A DNA stretch of 64,000 nt from Theropithecus gelada (taxonomy: Eukaryota; Chordata; Mammalia; Primates; Cercopithecidae): the NCBI RefSeq assembly GCF_003255815.1, contig NW_020257756.1:2356289-2420288 (forward strand), in the 5' to 3' direction. The notes under the pieces were generated by a model that worked only from the letters and a program-made list of their open reading frames with translations, searched no databases and was not told the DNA's origin. The position numbers were made by a program, and so were the translations under genes. Below are positions 24,044 to 34,965 of the stretch, piece after piece. Positions within the stretch are counted from its first letter, which is position 1. Each line of letters starts with the position of its first letter.

Positions 24044-24347
24044 AGGCTGGGCATGGTGGCTCATGTCTGTAATCCCAGCATTTCGGGAGGCCGAGGTGGG
24101 TGGATCACCTGATGTCAGGAGTTTGAGACCAGCCTGACCAATATGGTGAAACCTCGTCTCTACTAAAAATACAAAAATTAGCCAGGTGTGGTGGCATGTG
24201 CCTGTAGTCCCAGCTACTCAGGAGGCTGAGGCAGGAGAATGGCATGAACCCGGGAGGCGGAGCTTGCAGTGAGCCAAGATCACGCCACTGCATTCCAGCC
24301 TGGGTGACAGAGTGAGACTCCATCTCAAAAAAAAAAAAAAAAAAAAA
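24044..24347 (+). mobile_element. AluS element
   Basis: Complete Alu from GGCTGGGCATGGTGGCTCAT to an A run of about 21 (24,327-24,347). A possible imperfect target duplication 'agatttc' / 'agattcc' is present. The minus-strand open frames in this area are Alu shadows. Confidence 0.93.
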
Positions 24348-25090
24348 AGAGAGATTCCACAGCTCCTCTCATGTGGATAACTCTTGTTGGCTTCCAAATA
24401 TCGGGGAGAAACCTTATACATTGTGTATGCAGGGCCAGTTCACTCTTGATGAAATAGTCACTTGAATAGCCCAGCGCCAAAGAACTTCCTTCTGAGAAAA
24501 TACTTGAATTGAGCAAAATTCTCACTTTAAAATCTGCATTAAGCTCTCAGGTTACCACAGACTGCACTGGGCTAAACTTGGCTAGATTGGACTGAACTTG
24601 GATCAGAAGCTACACAGGGGCATTTTCCTCTCCAGGTGAGAAAGAGTTGCTTGGAACAGACAGTAAGGGGAATAGCCCCGGGGAAGCTGCAGAATTCTGT
24701 CTGTGACCTTCTGATGCTTCTGAGATTGGAATTTTGGCTTCCATTCAGTTGGATTTCCTACCTGTCCCCACTACCCCATTTAATTCGTCTGCTCTTGCTT
24801 GTTACCCTAAGCACACAGGCTGATTCTTTTGGTTCCTGGTTATCTGCTCTGTGTTGCCCTGCTTTCCTTGGCTTGAGACCTAATCTAACCGCTGTGCACT
24901 CAGATACTACTTTTAACTTTTTATGCACTGCAGTCCTTGGATTCTGCTGCTCAGTTTTGTCTTAAGAAACACGGCAAGTAGGCCAGAACTAAGTCATCAC
25001 CTGTGATTACTAAACTAAGGAGGCATTAGCTCCTGACTTCTTTGTCAGGCAATGGAGTTTAAGAAAAGTTCTTAAAAAATACTTGATTAT
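24348..25090. other. Non-repetitive DNA
   Basis: No repeat family recognised. A 109-codon plus-strand frame (24,636-24,965) is leucine-rich and without domain features. I treat it as chance. Confidence 0.4.
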
Positions 25091-25391
25091 GGCTGGGCGC
25101 GGTGGCTCATGTCTGTAATCCCAACACTTTGGGAGGCAGAGGCGGGCAGATTGCCTGGGCTCAGGAGTTTGTGAACAGCCTGGGCAACACGGTGAAACCC
25201 CATCTCTTCTAAAATACAAACAATTAGCCCAAAAAATTAGCTGTAGTCCCAGCTACTTGGGAGGCTGAGGCAGGAGAGTTGCTTGAACCCGGGAGGCGGA
25301 GGTTGCAATGAGCCGAGATGGCGCCACCGCACTTCAGCCTGGGTGACAAAGCGAGACTCTGTCTCAAACAAATGAACAAACAAGCAAACAA
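25091..25391 (+). mobile_element. Alu element
   Basis: From GGCTGGGCGCGGTGGCTCAT to an (AAAC)n-type tail. It has a small duplication/deletion at the linker, where 'attagcccaaaaaattagct' replaces the usual text. The target duplication ACTTGATTAT is at about 25,081-25,090 and 25,393-25,402. Confidence 0.93.
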
Positions 25392-25679
25392 ACTTGATTA
25401 TAATAGGGCTACTTTTTTAGTTTTTTCCTATTCTTCTATCAACATTTTGCCCCTTAAATTATGTTTGTCATTCTTAAATATTATGCCTAAGCAAGTGCTA
25501 AAATAGATCCTTCCAGTGAGTTTCTAGCTATAGACTCTTTCCAGCCACAGCACATGTCGGGCATTGTAGCCATCCCATTTGTTTATGTAAACATCAGATG
25601 AAGTGGGGGGAAGGATGGGGTCAGGAAGGCAGGTAGAGGAGGAAGAATGGTTGGCAGGAGAAGCCTCCTGGCATCACAG
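25392..25679. other. Non-repetitive DNA
   Basis: Nothing recognised apart from a purine-rich stretch near 25,600-25,660. Confidence 0.4.
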
Positions 25680-25915
25680 CAACTACAAGAACTGATTTAT
25701 CTTGAGTGCTAAGCATCTGCCATGCATTTTCTCATGCAATCTTTAGAACTGCGCTGGTAAGTCTGTTTCTATTGCTGATTTGGATGTGGAGAAATTGAGG
25801 CTTAGTGATGTTCTTCTGGTTACACAGCCAGTAGGTATAGGGATTTAAATTCAGACCCATCTAACTGCATAGCTTGAATGCTTAATCATCTTGTTAAATT
25901 GCTTTTACACTTTTA
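25680..25915 (-). mobile_element. MIR SINE, antisense
   Basis: Antisense MIR text in order: 'gatttatcttgagtgctaag', 'gatgtggagaaattgaggct', 'cacagccagtaggtatagg', 'cagacccatctaactgc'. Ancient and decayed. Confidence 0.8.
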
Positions 25916-26029
25916 TGAGTTGGTTGAAAATATATTTAATGATTGACATTTACTAAAAATCCAATATGCCCTTGAATACATTTATATTTTATCAATTACA
26001 CATTGAAAGACATGTGGAAAATAGCAGAA

Positions 26030-26510
26030 CTCTCATTGAGAAGTGAGGTCTAATTGCCCTCCGCTTGAATCACAGGCTGGTCCTGTGAGTGTTTTGAGCA
26101 ATAGAATGACACTGTGTGGTTTCCAAGGCTAGGGCATAAGAAGCCTTGCTGCCTCTATCTGACTTTTAAAAATACTCCTTTTTTGGGTGCTGTCTTTTGC
26201 AACCTAGCCACTTCGAGAAGCCCCATGTACATAGAAATTCCACATACAGGTGTTGTGGTTGACAGCCTCATCTGAGCTTCCCACCAAGAGCCAAGACTAG
26301 GCAGTTGTATGAGCATGACATCTTGAATGTTCCAGCCCAGCCAAGTCCCAGATGACTGTTGCCATCCTAGCACTTCCGCCAGTACCGAGTGGAGCAGTGG
26401 AACCACCAATCTACCCGCAGAATTAGGAGAGAAGAATACATTTTTTTTGGCTTCTCATGGGTGGGGGGAGGGGGGGGTTGTTACACAGTAATAGATACCT
26501 GAAACATGCA
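26030..26510 (+). mobile_element. Degenerate mammalian LTR, family uncertain
   Basis: The right end reads 'ttgttacacagtaatagata' followed by 'cctgaaaca'. Upstream lie 'ttttgagcaatagaatgaca', 'catcttgaatgttccagccc' and 'cagatgactgttgccatcct'. The same block order occurs at 46,880-47,403, so both are copies of one family of old LTRs (ERVL/MaLR-like). The plus-strand orientation rests on the 3'-end similarity. No internal region is present. Confidence 0.5.
26459..26478 (+). repeat. Poly-G tract, potential G-quadruplex
   Basis: GGGTGGGGGGAGGGGGGGG-type run within the degenerate LTR: three G blocks of 3, 6 and 8 separated by single T and A. Long enough to form an intramolecular quadruplex on the plus strand. 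Confidence 0.65.
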
Positions 26511-27171
26511 TCTATGTGTGATAATATGCTGTATGTAGTCTGCACACAGTGAATGACTGTGCTCATAGTGATTCAAGGATCTCTGGCAATAACTCTGCAG
26601 TCCCATGAGGTCTGAGGCCCACTGTTTGGGACCAGAGAAGAGGCTCATGGGAAGCCTCCTATAGTGATGCATATCATGCATATTGGCAACATCATAATTC
26701 ATCTGAGTCCCAGACGGTATTCTCAATTGTCCCAGATGGTGTTCTCAATTGTCTCATAGCGGATGGGAACTTTCTGTGGGGTGCCATGGAAAGTTGAGTT
26801 AAAATGCACACACACGCACCCACAATTTAGATGATCTCAAATGAACAGTATGTATCTGGGTGACATTTGAAAGAAGCAGCCATTTGGATTTCTCTCTTCC
26901 AAAGACAAAATACAGGCTAAATGATGCATCAGTAAGCGCTTTTACCAGGCATTCTTAATAGCCTTGGTTTATATGCCTATAATTCTAACATGGAATTTCA
27001 GAATGCAATAAACAAAGAACAAAGTGCAACCATTTTACAATATTATTAAAATAGTGCATATAATTGTTGTCTAGTAATCAGAATATTTTAAAAGATACTT
27101 GATTATAATGGGTGCTACGTTCTAAATATTTCTCTTCTCTTAACATTGATTCATCTATATAGGAAGTTTGT
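26511..27171. other. Non-repetitive DNA with a short tandem duplicate
   Basis: A 22-bp unit is present twice in tandem at 26,708-26,729 and 26,730-26,751 (two differences), and a (CA)n-like patch sits near 26,806. The part at 26,850-27,090 is AT-rich and not repetitive. No gene seen. Confidence 0.45.
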
Positions 27172-27476
27172 TGTTGTTGTTGTTGTTTATGTGAGATGGA
27201 GTTTGGCTCTTTTTGCCCAGGCTGGCGTGCAATGGCATGATCTCGGCTCACTGCAACCTCTGCCTCCTGGGTTCAAGTGATTCTCCTGCCTCAGCCTCCT
27301 GAGTAGCTGGGATTATAGGTGCCCATCACCATGCCTGGCTAATTTTTATATTTTTAGTAGAGATGGGGTTTCACCATGTTGGCCAGGCTGGTCTCAAGCT
27401 CCTGACCTCGGGTGATCTGCCCGCCTTGGCCTCCCAAAGTGCTGGCATTACAGGTGTGAGCCACTGTGTCCAGCCT
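27172..27476 (-). mobile_element. AluS, antisense
   Basis: A (TTG)n tail at 27,172-27,186 is followed by a full antisense Alu ending 'ccactgtgtccagcct'. A possible target duplication 'aggaagttt' / 'gggaagttt' lies at both ends. Confidence 0.93.
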
Positions 27477-27557
27477 AGATGGGAAGTTTAAAAATTATTC
27501 TTTTACAAACATGCTCTCAGTTTTTAAGCTTTGGTTATGTCCTTTTGGTTATGATAG
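27477..27557. other. Short non-repetitive spacer
   Basis: AT-rich, nothing recognised. Confidence 0.4.
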
Positions 27558-27785
27558 TTCCTGTTTATTGTGCACCATGTGCCCTACATCACAGTGAACC
27601 TTTCCATAGCCCCACAAGGTAGTTATGACCATCCCCCTTATAGATGGAGAAACTGAGGCTTAGAAAGCTTAAATCTCTTGCTCAAGGTTGCTTGGTTAAT
27701 TACTGCAGAGCCAGGATTTGAACCACAATCTAGCTGACACCAGAGTTATGGACTCAAGCCGTCTTCTATTACTGCACCTCACATT
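27558..27785 (-). mobile_element. MIR SINE, antisense
   Basis: Antisense MIR: 'cctgtttattgtgcaccatg', 'atagatggagaaactgaggc', 'gagccaggatttgaacc'. Well preserved for the family and in the expected order. Confidence 0.85.
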
Positions 27786-28810
27786 GCCCTTCTAAAGAGC
27801 TTATGATTCAAAAGGCAATCTGTAATAAAGAGCCAGACTAGAATTGAGGGTTCAAAAGCACTGCCTGCCCTTTCAGGTATAAAACATTTTGTTAGAAGCA
27901 ATAACAGCACAGTTACAGCAAATGTCTCCACCCTCACTGTCGGCTACTGCACACAGGTCTAGGTTACAAGTTCAAAATTTCACTGATTATTGACGCATAA
28001 TTGACTTCATGTGGATGATAAATGTATTACTGATTGATTATCATGACTTGGTCATATTTGAAATGTCAAAGTAGAAAATTGAATTGTCATATTATCGCAT
28101 GTTCTCATTCAAGCACCAGATAAATATTACAAATGATGATTTTCCACTGAGTACTGTATAAAGAATTTATGGAATATTAATAATACTGTTATCCACAACC
28201 TTCATGCTTGGTGGATGACCCCAAACTGAAATCATGTTTGACTTTGGAGGAATAAACCTTAAGAATGATCTGCTTCAAACCACTTCTCTGCTGCCTACAG
28301 TTTTATAAGGTAAGTATTCCTAAGGACAATACTTGCCTCCCTTAGAGAGAATTGGACGTTTATGACTTGCCTGTTTTTTTTTTTTTTTGCTTCATCCTTT
28401 TACAACTCTCCACATGTTATGCCAGTCAAGGTATCTTCTAAGATGAAATCACATCTTCAAAGAGAAGCAAGTGGTTGCTCCGAGACAGTTTAGGCTCAGT
28501 CCCCAATCCTAAACCCAGTGAAGACACCGACAGCTTTCAAAAATGCTGCTGTCAACCATCTGAAGAAATCCAACATAGTTTCCCTTTTCCTGACTGGTCT
28601 AACCTCTCTGCTTTCACCAGGGCACTGGGGACTTCTTTCCACAGACCTTGTTAAGTAGAGTCTGGGAGGAAAAGCCTGGAGATAAGAGCCTGGAAGAAGA
28701 GGTGTAAGCTTGTGAGATGCAGGCCTCTGCTCTGGGCCCTTGAAAGTATTAAAGAGTTCTTCAGATTCCTAAGTGCATGAAGCATTGCCTGTGGACCGAA
28801 TAAACCAAAC
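27786..28810. other. Non-repetitive DNA with one T run
   Basis: A T run of about 15 at 28,375-28,389. No repeat family and no gene recognised. The rest is AT-rich. Confidence 0.4.
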
Positions 28811-29088
28811 TTTTTAGAGACAGGGTCACTCTCTCTCTGTCACCCAGACTGGAGTCCAATAGTGCAGTCTTGGCTCACTGCAGCCTCAAATTCCTAGGCT
28901 TAAGGAATCCTTTTGCCTCAGCCTCCCAAGTAGCTGGGGCTACCAGCGTGTGACACTGTCCAACCTTAAAAAATTTTTTGGAGAGAGAAGTTGCCCGGGC
29001 TGGTCTTGAACTCCGGGCCTCAAGGGATCCTCCCATCTCAGCCTCCCAAAATGTTAGGATTACAGGTATCAACCACTGCACCCAGCCT
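28811..29088 (-). mobile_element. AluJ, antisense
   Basis: Antisense Alu from 'tttttagagacagggtcact' to 'accactgcacccagcct', with heavy divergence and a short middle. Old J-type copy. Confidence 0.88.
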
Positions 29089-30296
29089 CACACAATTTAA
29101 CTACTTTTTAGATATATGTAGAAGGTAGATACTGCTATGTTTAATACAACTTATTTTAAGATCACATTGAATTTATAATACCTTTCAACAATATATATTT
29201 TTAAATAGATAATAATTGTAAAAGTGTAACAGGGGGTGCATGGAAATTTTTTTTTTTTTTTCCTCAAATTAGCTGGAGCTATAGACTGGGCCAGGAACTG
29301 TTTGTTCAAGTATGTTGCTCTGGAGAGCTAGGAGGACAGCCAGGAGAATGTAGTTCCCCCTACCAAACCCTGCTAGTTGATGTGGCAGTTGAGGAAAACT
29401 TATGTTCTAGTGTTTTTGTGATTCTTCTGGGTAGACTAAATGTACAAATTCCTTAAGCACTCCAGGTCTGCTCTAGGACTCAGCATAATCATTCTTTCGT
29501 CCTTCCTGGGTACTGTTACCCTTAGGTCTCCATGGCTAGAACCTAAATATTTTTCAAATCTCCATTTCATTGTATGCCCTGTGGATAGTAGGTGCTCAAT
29601 AAATGCTTGTTAATGCTGAAGAAGCTGCTTTGCTCTAAACACACCTCTTACCAAATCATCACTGTTAATCACGTTCATATTCAGGGTGTTATCTCTGAAG
29701 CGAATGAAGCATCCCTGGGTTAGAGAGAAAAGGAAATCAATGCTTTATAAATGTCATTGAAAATGTGTGTTTTCTGCTCCTCCTTGTTATTCAGAAAAGA
29801 AACAAAATGTGTTCTAATTTGAATTAGCCACCTGGCTTTTAGAAGTGGCTTCTTACAGAGCTTGATTTAAATGTCTGGTATCTGTTTTTCTTTCTTGTAC
29901 TGCACATCGTTATGTTTGGAGTGGAAACGCCAGAAGGGCATGGATACTTTTTGACTCCTAAATATGTAGTAAATATGAACCCCAGGATAATTCAGTGTTT
30001 TACAAGCCACCGTGTTCTCTCTTCCTTTGTGTTCTGTACCTAATGTTTCTTTAGTTAGTAGTACCAAGGCTCAATTCGTTTCATAGTGAAGTCATATGAT
30101 GGATAACTCAGTTTTGGTTGGGTAACCTATGAGCACAATGGGCATCTGTAATCTTGCTTTTATGGAAAATGCCAAACAGCTGTGTTTGTGACTGAACCTA
30201 CTTGGAGCTAGTACAATTCTTGCCAGACTCCAAAATGCCTGCTGGGTCAATGTGTAATTAGTATACAAATTTCATGCAATGTAATGTGGGCCAATT
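29089..30296. other. Mostly non-repetitive DNA with an L2 tail
   Basis: Sense L2 3' end at about 29,495-29,620 ('gtaggtgctcaataaatgct'). A T run lies at 29,248-29,262. The remainder, to 30,296, has no recognised feature. Confidence 0.45.
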
Positions 30297-30445
30297 GCTC
30301 AAACACTAATGAACTTCGGCATCCCCCAGTGACCTTGTTAAAATGCAGACTTGAGCCCCACTCTCCTACCTTATAATCCACTGAATTAGGAGTGGAGCAC
30401 AGGAGCCTACATTTTTACCAGCCACTCTAGATGATTCGGATGCCT
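30297..30445 (+). mobile_element. MER5A-type hAT fragment
   Basis: Sense MER5A blocks: 'gaccttgttaaaatgcagac', 'atccactgaattaggagtgg', then 'agatgattcggatgcc'. Non-autonomous Charlie-related DNA transposon, ends worn. Confidence 0.7.
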
Positions 30446-30552
30446 GTGTTCTGGTGTACAGAATTGCAGGTGTGGCAGGGAAGATGGGAACTGGTGCTTT
30501 GAACATGATTAGGATGTAGATAGGGAGGGGGAGGGCATTCAAGAGTGGAGGT

Positions 30553-30886
30553 AGGGCTGGGCACAATGGCCCACACCTGTAATCCCCTCCTGGCCTCAAG
30601 TGATCCACCTGCTTCAGCCTCCCAAAGTTCTGGGGTTACAGGCGTGCGCCACCGTGCCCATCCAGGAGTTCAAAACCAGCCTGGCCAACATGGTAAAAGC
30701 CCGTCTCTACTAAAAATACAAAAAATCAGCTGGGCGTGGTGGTGCGTATCTGTGGTCCCAGCTACTTGGGACTAGTATTGAGGCACGAGAATAGCTTGAA
30801 CCAGGAGGCAGAGGTTGCAGAGAGCTGAGATTGTGCCACTGCACTCTATCCTGGGCGACAGAGTAAGATTCTGTCTCCAAAAAAAA
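30553..30886 (+). mobile_element. Alu with an inverted internal segment
   Basis: The element starts GGCTGGGCACAATGGCCCAC and runs normally for 32 bases. Then 30,587-30,660 reads as antisense Alu (its reverse complement gives Alu positions about 1-75). Normal sense Alu resumes at 'ccaggagttcaaaaccagcc' and continues to the tail. The duplication AAGAGTGGAGGT (30,541-30,552 and about 30,887-30,898) shows that one Alu insertion is involved. The inverted block overlaps the first 32 bases, so the DNA can fold back. Confidence 0.88.
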
Positions 30887-30898
30887 GAGTGGAGGTGG

Positions 30899-30999
30899 AA
30901 TATATGAGCGGAAGGAAGTACACAGGAGACTGAGTTTGAGATAGTAAAGTGTGGAGTGAGAATTGTGTGCACTGAGCTCTGACAGACCTGCTTCACTCA
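30899..30999. other. Short non-repetitive spacer
   Basis: Nothing recognised. Confidence 0.4.
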
Positions 31000-31195
31000 T
31001 GAGTCTCCCTGATTTGCCATTGGCAACCTTTAAGACTTGGACAGGTTATTTCACCTCGATGCCATCTCTAACATGGGCATAATAATGGCATCTACCTGTG
31101 AGGGCTGGTGTGAGAATTAAATGAAAATATGCACATATGCACTTAATGTGCTCAGCGTCTGTCAAGGCCTTAGTAAACATTAGCTTTTATTATAC
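31000..31195 (+). mobile_element. MIR SINE
   Basis: Sense MIR: 'acttggacaggttatttcac', 'gcataataatggcatctacc', 'gtgagaattaaatgaaaata', and an end near 'taaacattagcttttatta'. Confidence 0.85.
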
Positions 31196-31254
31196 ATACG
31201 TAAGAAAACCTGTATTTAAAATTTCTTTTTCTCCCTGTAGTTGCAGAATTTATA

Positions 31255-31290
31255 TTTTGAAAACTTCTTTCTTTCTTTCTTTTTTTTTTT
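31255..31290 (+). repeat. (TTTC)n / T-rich short repeat
   Basis: Four TTTC units followed by a T run. Simple low-complexity sequence. Confidence 0.7.
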
Positions 31291-31477
31291 TGTTCTAATG
31301 ATCACTGAGTCACATGGAGATGTAGGAAGTACCTAGAGTTTGGTGAAAGGTAACAGAATTCTATGGGCACGTCTTAGAGTATGTGTTCTCCCTCCAGATA
31401 AGACAGTTTCTGAAAGTTCCCAGTTGTACATATTCTGAAAAGAGAGTCAGGGAAGAGCAGAGAAGGGCAGTGGGCCG

Positions 31478-31945
31478 CAAGCAGGATTCCAAGTTCTGGC
31501 TTTGCCACTTGCCTGCTATGCAATTTTGGGTAACTTAGTCAAGACTCCTCTCTGTGCTTCAGTTTCTTACTAAATCGAGAGGGTTCTAAGGGCTTGGCAG
31601 TACAGAGCGTTGCTTGGGCTTTTGAGGAGAATATGGGTATGAATGTGTGGATGGAGTGGTGGCTCTGGGGCAGGATCTCCCATGCTTGAATGTTGCTAAG
31701 TGTGCAATTGTGGCCAGTTGCTTCACCTTTTTCCACCTCAGTTTCTTTATCTGTAAAGTGGGAATAATTATGATCATACCTACCTACCTCGTTTGACGAT
31801 TTATCCGTTGATGGACACTTAGGTTGATTCCATATCTTAGATATTGTGACTAGTGCTGCAATGAGTATATAACAGTTAATACACACACAGTGTTTAAAAC
31901 AGTGCCTGGGCACAGAGTGCTCTGCAAATGTCAGCTTAATATTAT
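31478..31945 (+). mobile_element. Two MIR-type relics interrupted by an L1 scrap
   Basis: Sense MIR text at 31,490-31,600 ('gctttgccacttgcctgcta') and again at 31,690-31,800 ('cctcagtttctttatctgta', 'gggaataattatgatcatac'). The stretch 31,800-31,870 reads like an antisense L1 3' region ('ttgatggacacttaggttga', 'gatattgtgactagtgctgc'). The MIR tail ('acagtgcctgggcacagag') follows at 31,890-31,945. Confidence 0.65.
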
Positions 31946-32127
31946 TTTATTGATGTATTGTCAATTTGGAAGCAAAATATTATTTTTAGAAAAAAATCCT
32001 TTTTACCGTGAAGATTTAGGTTAGTCTCAAATCTTCAACCAAGGACATCCCTTATCCTTTATTATTTCCCAGGCTTTCTTTGATTTCTGAGTTTCTCCTT
32101 GCTGTCATTCCATAATTCTGGTACATT
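31946..32127. other. Non-repetitive AT-rich spacer
   Basis: Nothing recognised. Confidence 0.35.
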
Positions 32128-32290
32128 TATGGAGTGCCTAATGCATGCCAGTGAATTGCTCCTGTGGCACCATCATGGTGAAGCTTCACCACACCCCAGC
32201 AAGTGTGCACCTGACATTCCCGGTGAGGAAAATTGCTGAGGATCACATATCCAGTAAGTGGCAGTGACTGCTCCAAAGCACATACTCTTC
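32128..32290 (-). mobile_element. MIR SINE, antisense, degraded
   Basis: Antisense MIR ends are visible ('gcctaatgcatgccagtgaa' and 'acatatccagtaagtggcag') with a changed middle. Low-quality copy. Confidence 0.55.
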
Positions 32291-32321
32291 AACTATGTTT
32301 TATCTTTTATTTTCAGCTCAC

Positions 32322-32950
32322 TCTTTTCTTTCTTTTTTTATTTGTGAGAATTTATGGAGTACATGAGAAGATGTGTTACATGCTTATGATACATAGAGAT
32401 CAAATCAGAATGTTCAGGGTATTCCTCACCCTAGTGCAATATAGTTTTGTGAAGTATCGTCATCCTACTCTGCTGTCAAATACTGAATTGATTCCTTTCA
32501 TTTTACTATATATTCATACCCTTTAAACCACTTCGCTTTCTTCTGCCCTCTCCTTTCCCCTGCCCCTCTGCTGGCCCTTCCCAGTCTCTGTTATCCGTAT
32601 TGCCACTCTCTATGTCCATGAGATCAACCTTTTGGCTTCAACATGTAAGTAAAACATATGATATTTGTCTTTTGTGCCTGGCTTATTGTGCTTAAGATAA
32701 TGACCTCAAGTTCCATCCATGTTGCTACAAATGACATGATTTCATTTTTTTATGGCCAAATAGTATTCCATTGTGTATATATACCATATTTTCTTTGTCC
32801 ATTCATCTACTGATGGACACAAGTTGATTCTCCGTTCTAGATATTGTGAATAGTGTTGTGATAAACATGTAAGTGCTGGTATCCCTTTGACATATTGTTT
32901 TTTTTCCTTTGGGTAGATACTCAGTAGTGGGATTGCAGGATCAAATGCAT
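32322..32950 (-). mobile_element. L1 3' fragment, antisense (L1MA/PB-like)
   Basis: Typical antisense L1 3' UTR and ORF2 end: 'tttatggagtacatgagaag' near 32,352, 'ttccatccatgttgctacaa' near 32,711, 'tattccattgtgtatatata' near 32,764, 'gtagtgggattgcaggatc'. It is 5' truncated at its right end. The 97-codon plus-strand frame here is antisense and meaningless. Confidence 0.85.
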
Positions 32951-33235
32951 ACTATTGTTCATTCCACCTCCCCTCCCTACCTGACACTTCCCTGCTTTTC
33001 AAACTCTGTTCTTTCTGTGACCCATACCCATCCATCTCAGCTTTGACCCTTTTGGAGTAGCACTTACTTCCTCTCCTGCTCATTTGGCCTTGGACCTCCT
33101 GTTATTCTCTAAATGTCTCATCCATGTATATGTCTCACTACCTGAGAGACTGTAAATTCCTTGAAGACAGGGCCATGAGATCTCTTAACAGGACAGTTTT
33201 ATGTCAGGGATAGAGTGGTAATTTTTTGATAAATT
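32951..33235 (+). mobile_element. L2 LINE fragment
   Basis: Sense L2 3' region: 'gactgtaaattccttgaaga' followed by 'cagggccatgag'. The upstream C/T-rich part is compatible. The terminal repeat is worn. Confidence 0.55.
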
Positions 33236-33246
33236 AAATGTATTAT

Positions 33247-33715
33247 GCATGTGTATTAGTTTCTGGGGCTGCCATAACAAAATACCACAGACTGGGTGGG
33301 TTAAACGACAGAAATTTATTTTCTCACAGTTCTGGTGGCCAGAAGTTCAAGACCAAGGTGTCAGCAGGTCTGGTTTCTCCTGAGGCCTCTCTCCTTGGCT
33401 TGCAGATGGCCACCTTCTCACTGTGTCCTCACGTGGTCTTTGTGCACCACATTCCTGGTGTCTCTGTGTTTCCAAATTTCCTCTTCTTATAAGGTCACCA
33501 GCCAGATTGGGTTAGGACCCACCCTAATGGCCTCACCTTAACTTAATCACAATATGACTTAATCATTTTAACTGAATCAGAATGTGACTGTATTTGGAGA
33601 TAGATTTGGGGCCTTAGAGGCCTTTAAGTGAAGGGCTCTATCTCCAAATACAGTCACATTCTGAGGTACTGGGAGTTAGAGCTTCAACATGTGAATTATA
33701 GAGACAAGGCTGACA
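33247..33715 (-). mobile_element. MLT1-like MaLR LTR, antisense, with an inverted insertion
   Basis: Begins 'gctgccataacaaaatacca', 'cagactgggtgggttaaacg', then 'ctcacagttctggtggccag' and 'cttctcactgtgtcctcacg', and ends in the 'atctccaaatacagtcacat' block and 'cttcaacatgtgaatta'. Between about 33,570 and 33,637 an extra reversed copy of the 'ctccaaatacagtcacattc' block is present, which breaks the usual order. No internal region. Confidence 0.8.
33577..33664. repeat. Perfect 27-bp inverted repeat (hairpin) in the MLT1-like LTR
   Basis: Positions 33,577-33,603 and 33,638-33,664 are exact reverse complements, separated by 34 nt. The right arm is the normal LTR text in its normal place; the left arm is the out-of-place copy. 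A snap-back template switch during replication or repair would create this arrangement in one step. Confidence 0.93.
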
Positions 33716-34229
33716 CAGTTGACCTCATAGCAGAATGTATCTTTAAAATAACTCACAGTTGTACTGAATATGAAGTGCTGATCAAAAGTTAGAACATCCT
33801 ATAAATATATGATCTCATATATAGAGGGATTTAATAAAAATTGATTTCAGAGTTCGCTAGGTTTGATTACAATAATTTCCAGGTGTCCAACAGGTAAGCC
33901 GATGATAGCTATGTGGTCTGCCTAATCACAAGTCATGACCCATTTGAGATTTTAAAATAACATTTATTTTACCCAATTAGTTAGCACATATGTGGACGAG
34001 GCCTAACCACCCACCCACTTCTACTCCCTCCAGGTGTCACATCAGCAGGTGTGAATCAAATTAGCAATTTATGAAGGAAGCGGAATGTAATCAGTTACAC
34101 AATTTTCAGCTGTTCAAATTTAATCCGCTAAATTACATCATGACACAGACCCGTCATGAAGCACTGAAAATAAAACGAGAAAAGCATGAATAAGGGCCTT
34201 TCCCTGGGAAATGCTATTATGAGAGAGGT
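33716..34229. other. Non-repetitive AT-rich DNA
   Basis: Includes the region around 33,950-34,140 ('cacatcagcaggtgtgaatc', with TAAT-type cores). No repeat or gene recognised. Possibly conserved, untested. Confidence 0.35.
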
Positions 34230-34378
34230 CTTCTGAGTCCTCCAGACCTGAGTGAGGCCTGGCTCTGTCACTTAGTAGTTTCTGAACTTGACCAAGGCTC
34301 AGTCTCCTCACCTGGGAAATGGGAATAATAATGATCACTGCACACACAGGTTTTGAGAATTAAATGAGATGTTGAAAG
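34230..34378 (+). mobile_element. MIR SINE
   Basis: Sense MIR: 'ctggctctgtcacttagtag', 'gggaataataatgatcactg', 'gagaattaaatgagatg'. Confidence 0.85.
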
Positions 34379-34384
34379 GAAAAA

Positions 34385-34525
34385 ATAATCTTCTGGTGTG
34401 TGAACAGCATGAGAGTAAGGACTTTGTTTCTTCCCTTCATTGCTTTATCTCCAGTGTTTAGAGCAATGACAGAAAATAGTAGGTGCTCACTAAATATTTA
34501 TTGAATGAATTAATGAATAAATAAA
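34385..34525 (+). mobile_element. L2 LINE 3' end
   Basis: Sense L2 tail: 'gagagtaaggactttgtttc', 'gtaggtgctcactaaatatt', then 'tattgaatgaattaatga'. Confidence 0.8.
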
Positions 34526-34572
34526 AGAAAAGAACTTCCACAGAGCAATAGTGATAGCTTTCATGAACATAA

Positions 34573-34700
34573 GGCAGAGGTTCTCAAGTCTGGCTGCACA
34601 TTAAAAGTGGGGAGCTTTTAAAAAAATGCCAACGCCATGGCCCCTAACCTACAGAGTCTCATTTATTGGTTTGCGTTCAGCCTTTAGCATTGGGATTTTT
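34573..34700 (+). mobile_element. MER1/MER20-type hAT fragment
   Basis: 'gcagaggttctcaagtctgg', 'ctgcacattaaaagtgggga', 'gccatggcccctaacctaca' follow the order of hAT-Charlie non-autonomous elements. The 3' end is worn. Confidence 0.6.
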
Positions 34701-34814
34701 TTTTTCCCCACAGCACATACCATCTTCTAATACACAATTTAATCAATACATCTGCTCTGTAATCTTATCATACATATGCTAATTGTAATTATGTAATAAT
34801 AAATATCATATTTT

Positions 34815-34965
34815 TTTGTTTCTAGTTCATCTCTTCCCTCTAGCATGTAAGCTTCATGAGTGTAGAGCTTCTTAATGTTTTGTTTCCTGACGTATCCTAA
34901 GTGCCTAGAACATACTTAACACCTAGATTCTCAATACATATTTGATAAACAAATGAATGATCAAG
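34815..34965 (+). mobile_element. L2 LINE 3' end
   Basis: Sense L2 tail ('gcatgtaagcttcatgagtg', 'gtgcctagaacatacttaac', 'gataaacaaatgaatga'). Confidence 0.75.
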
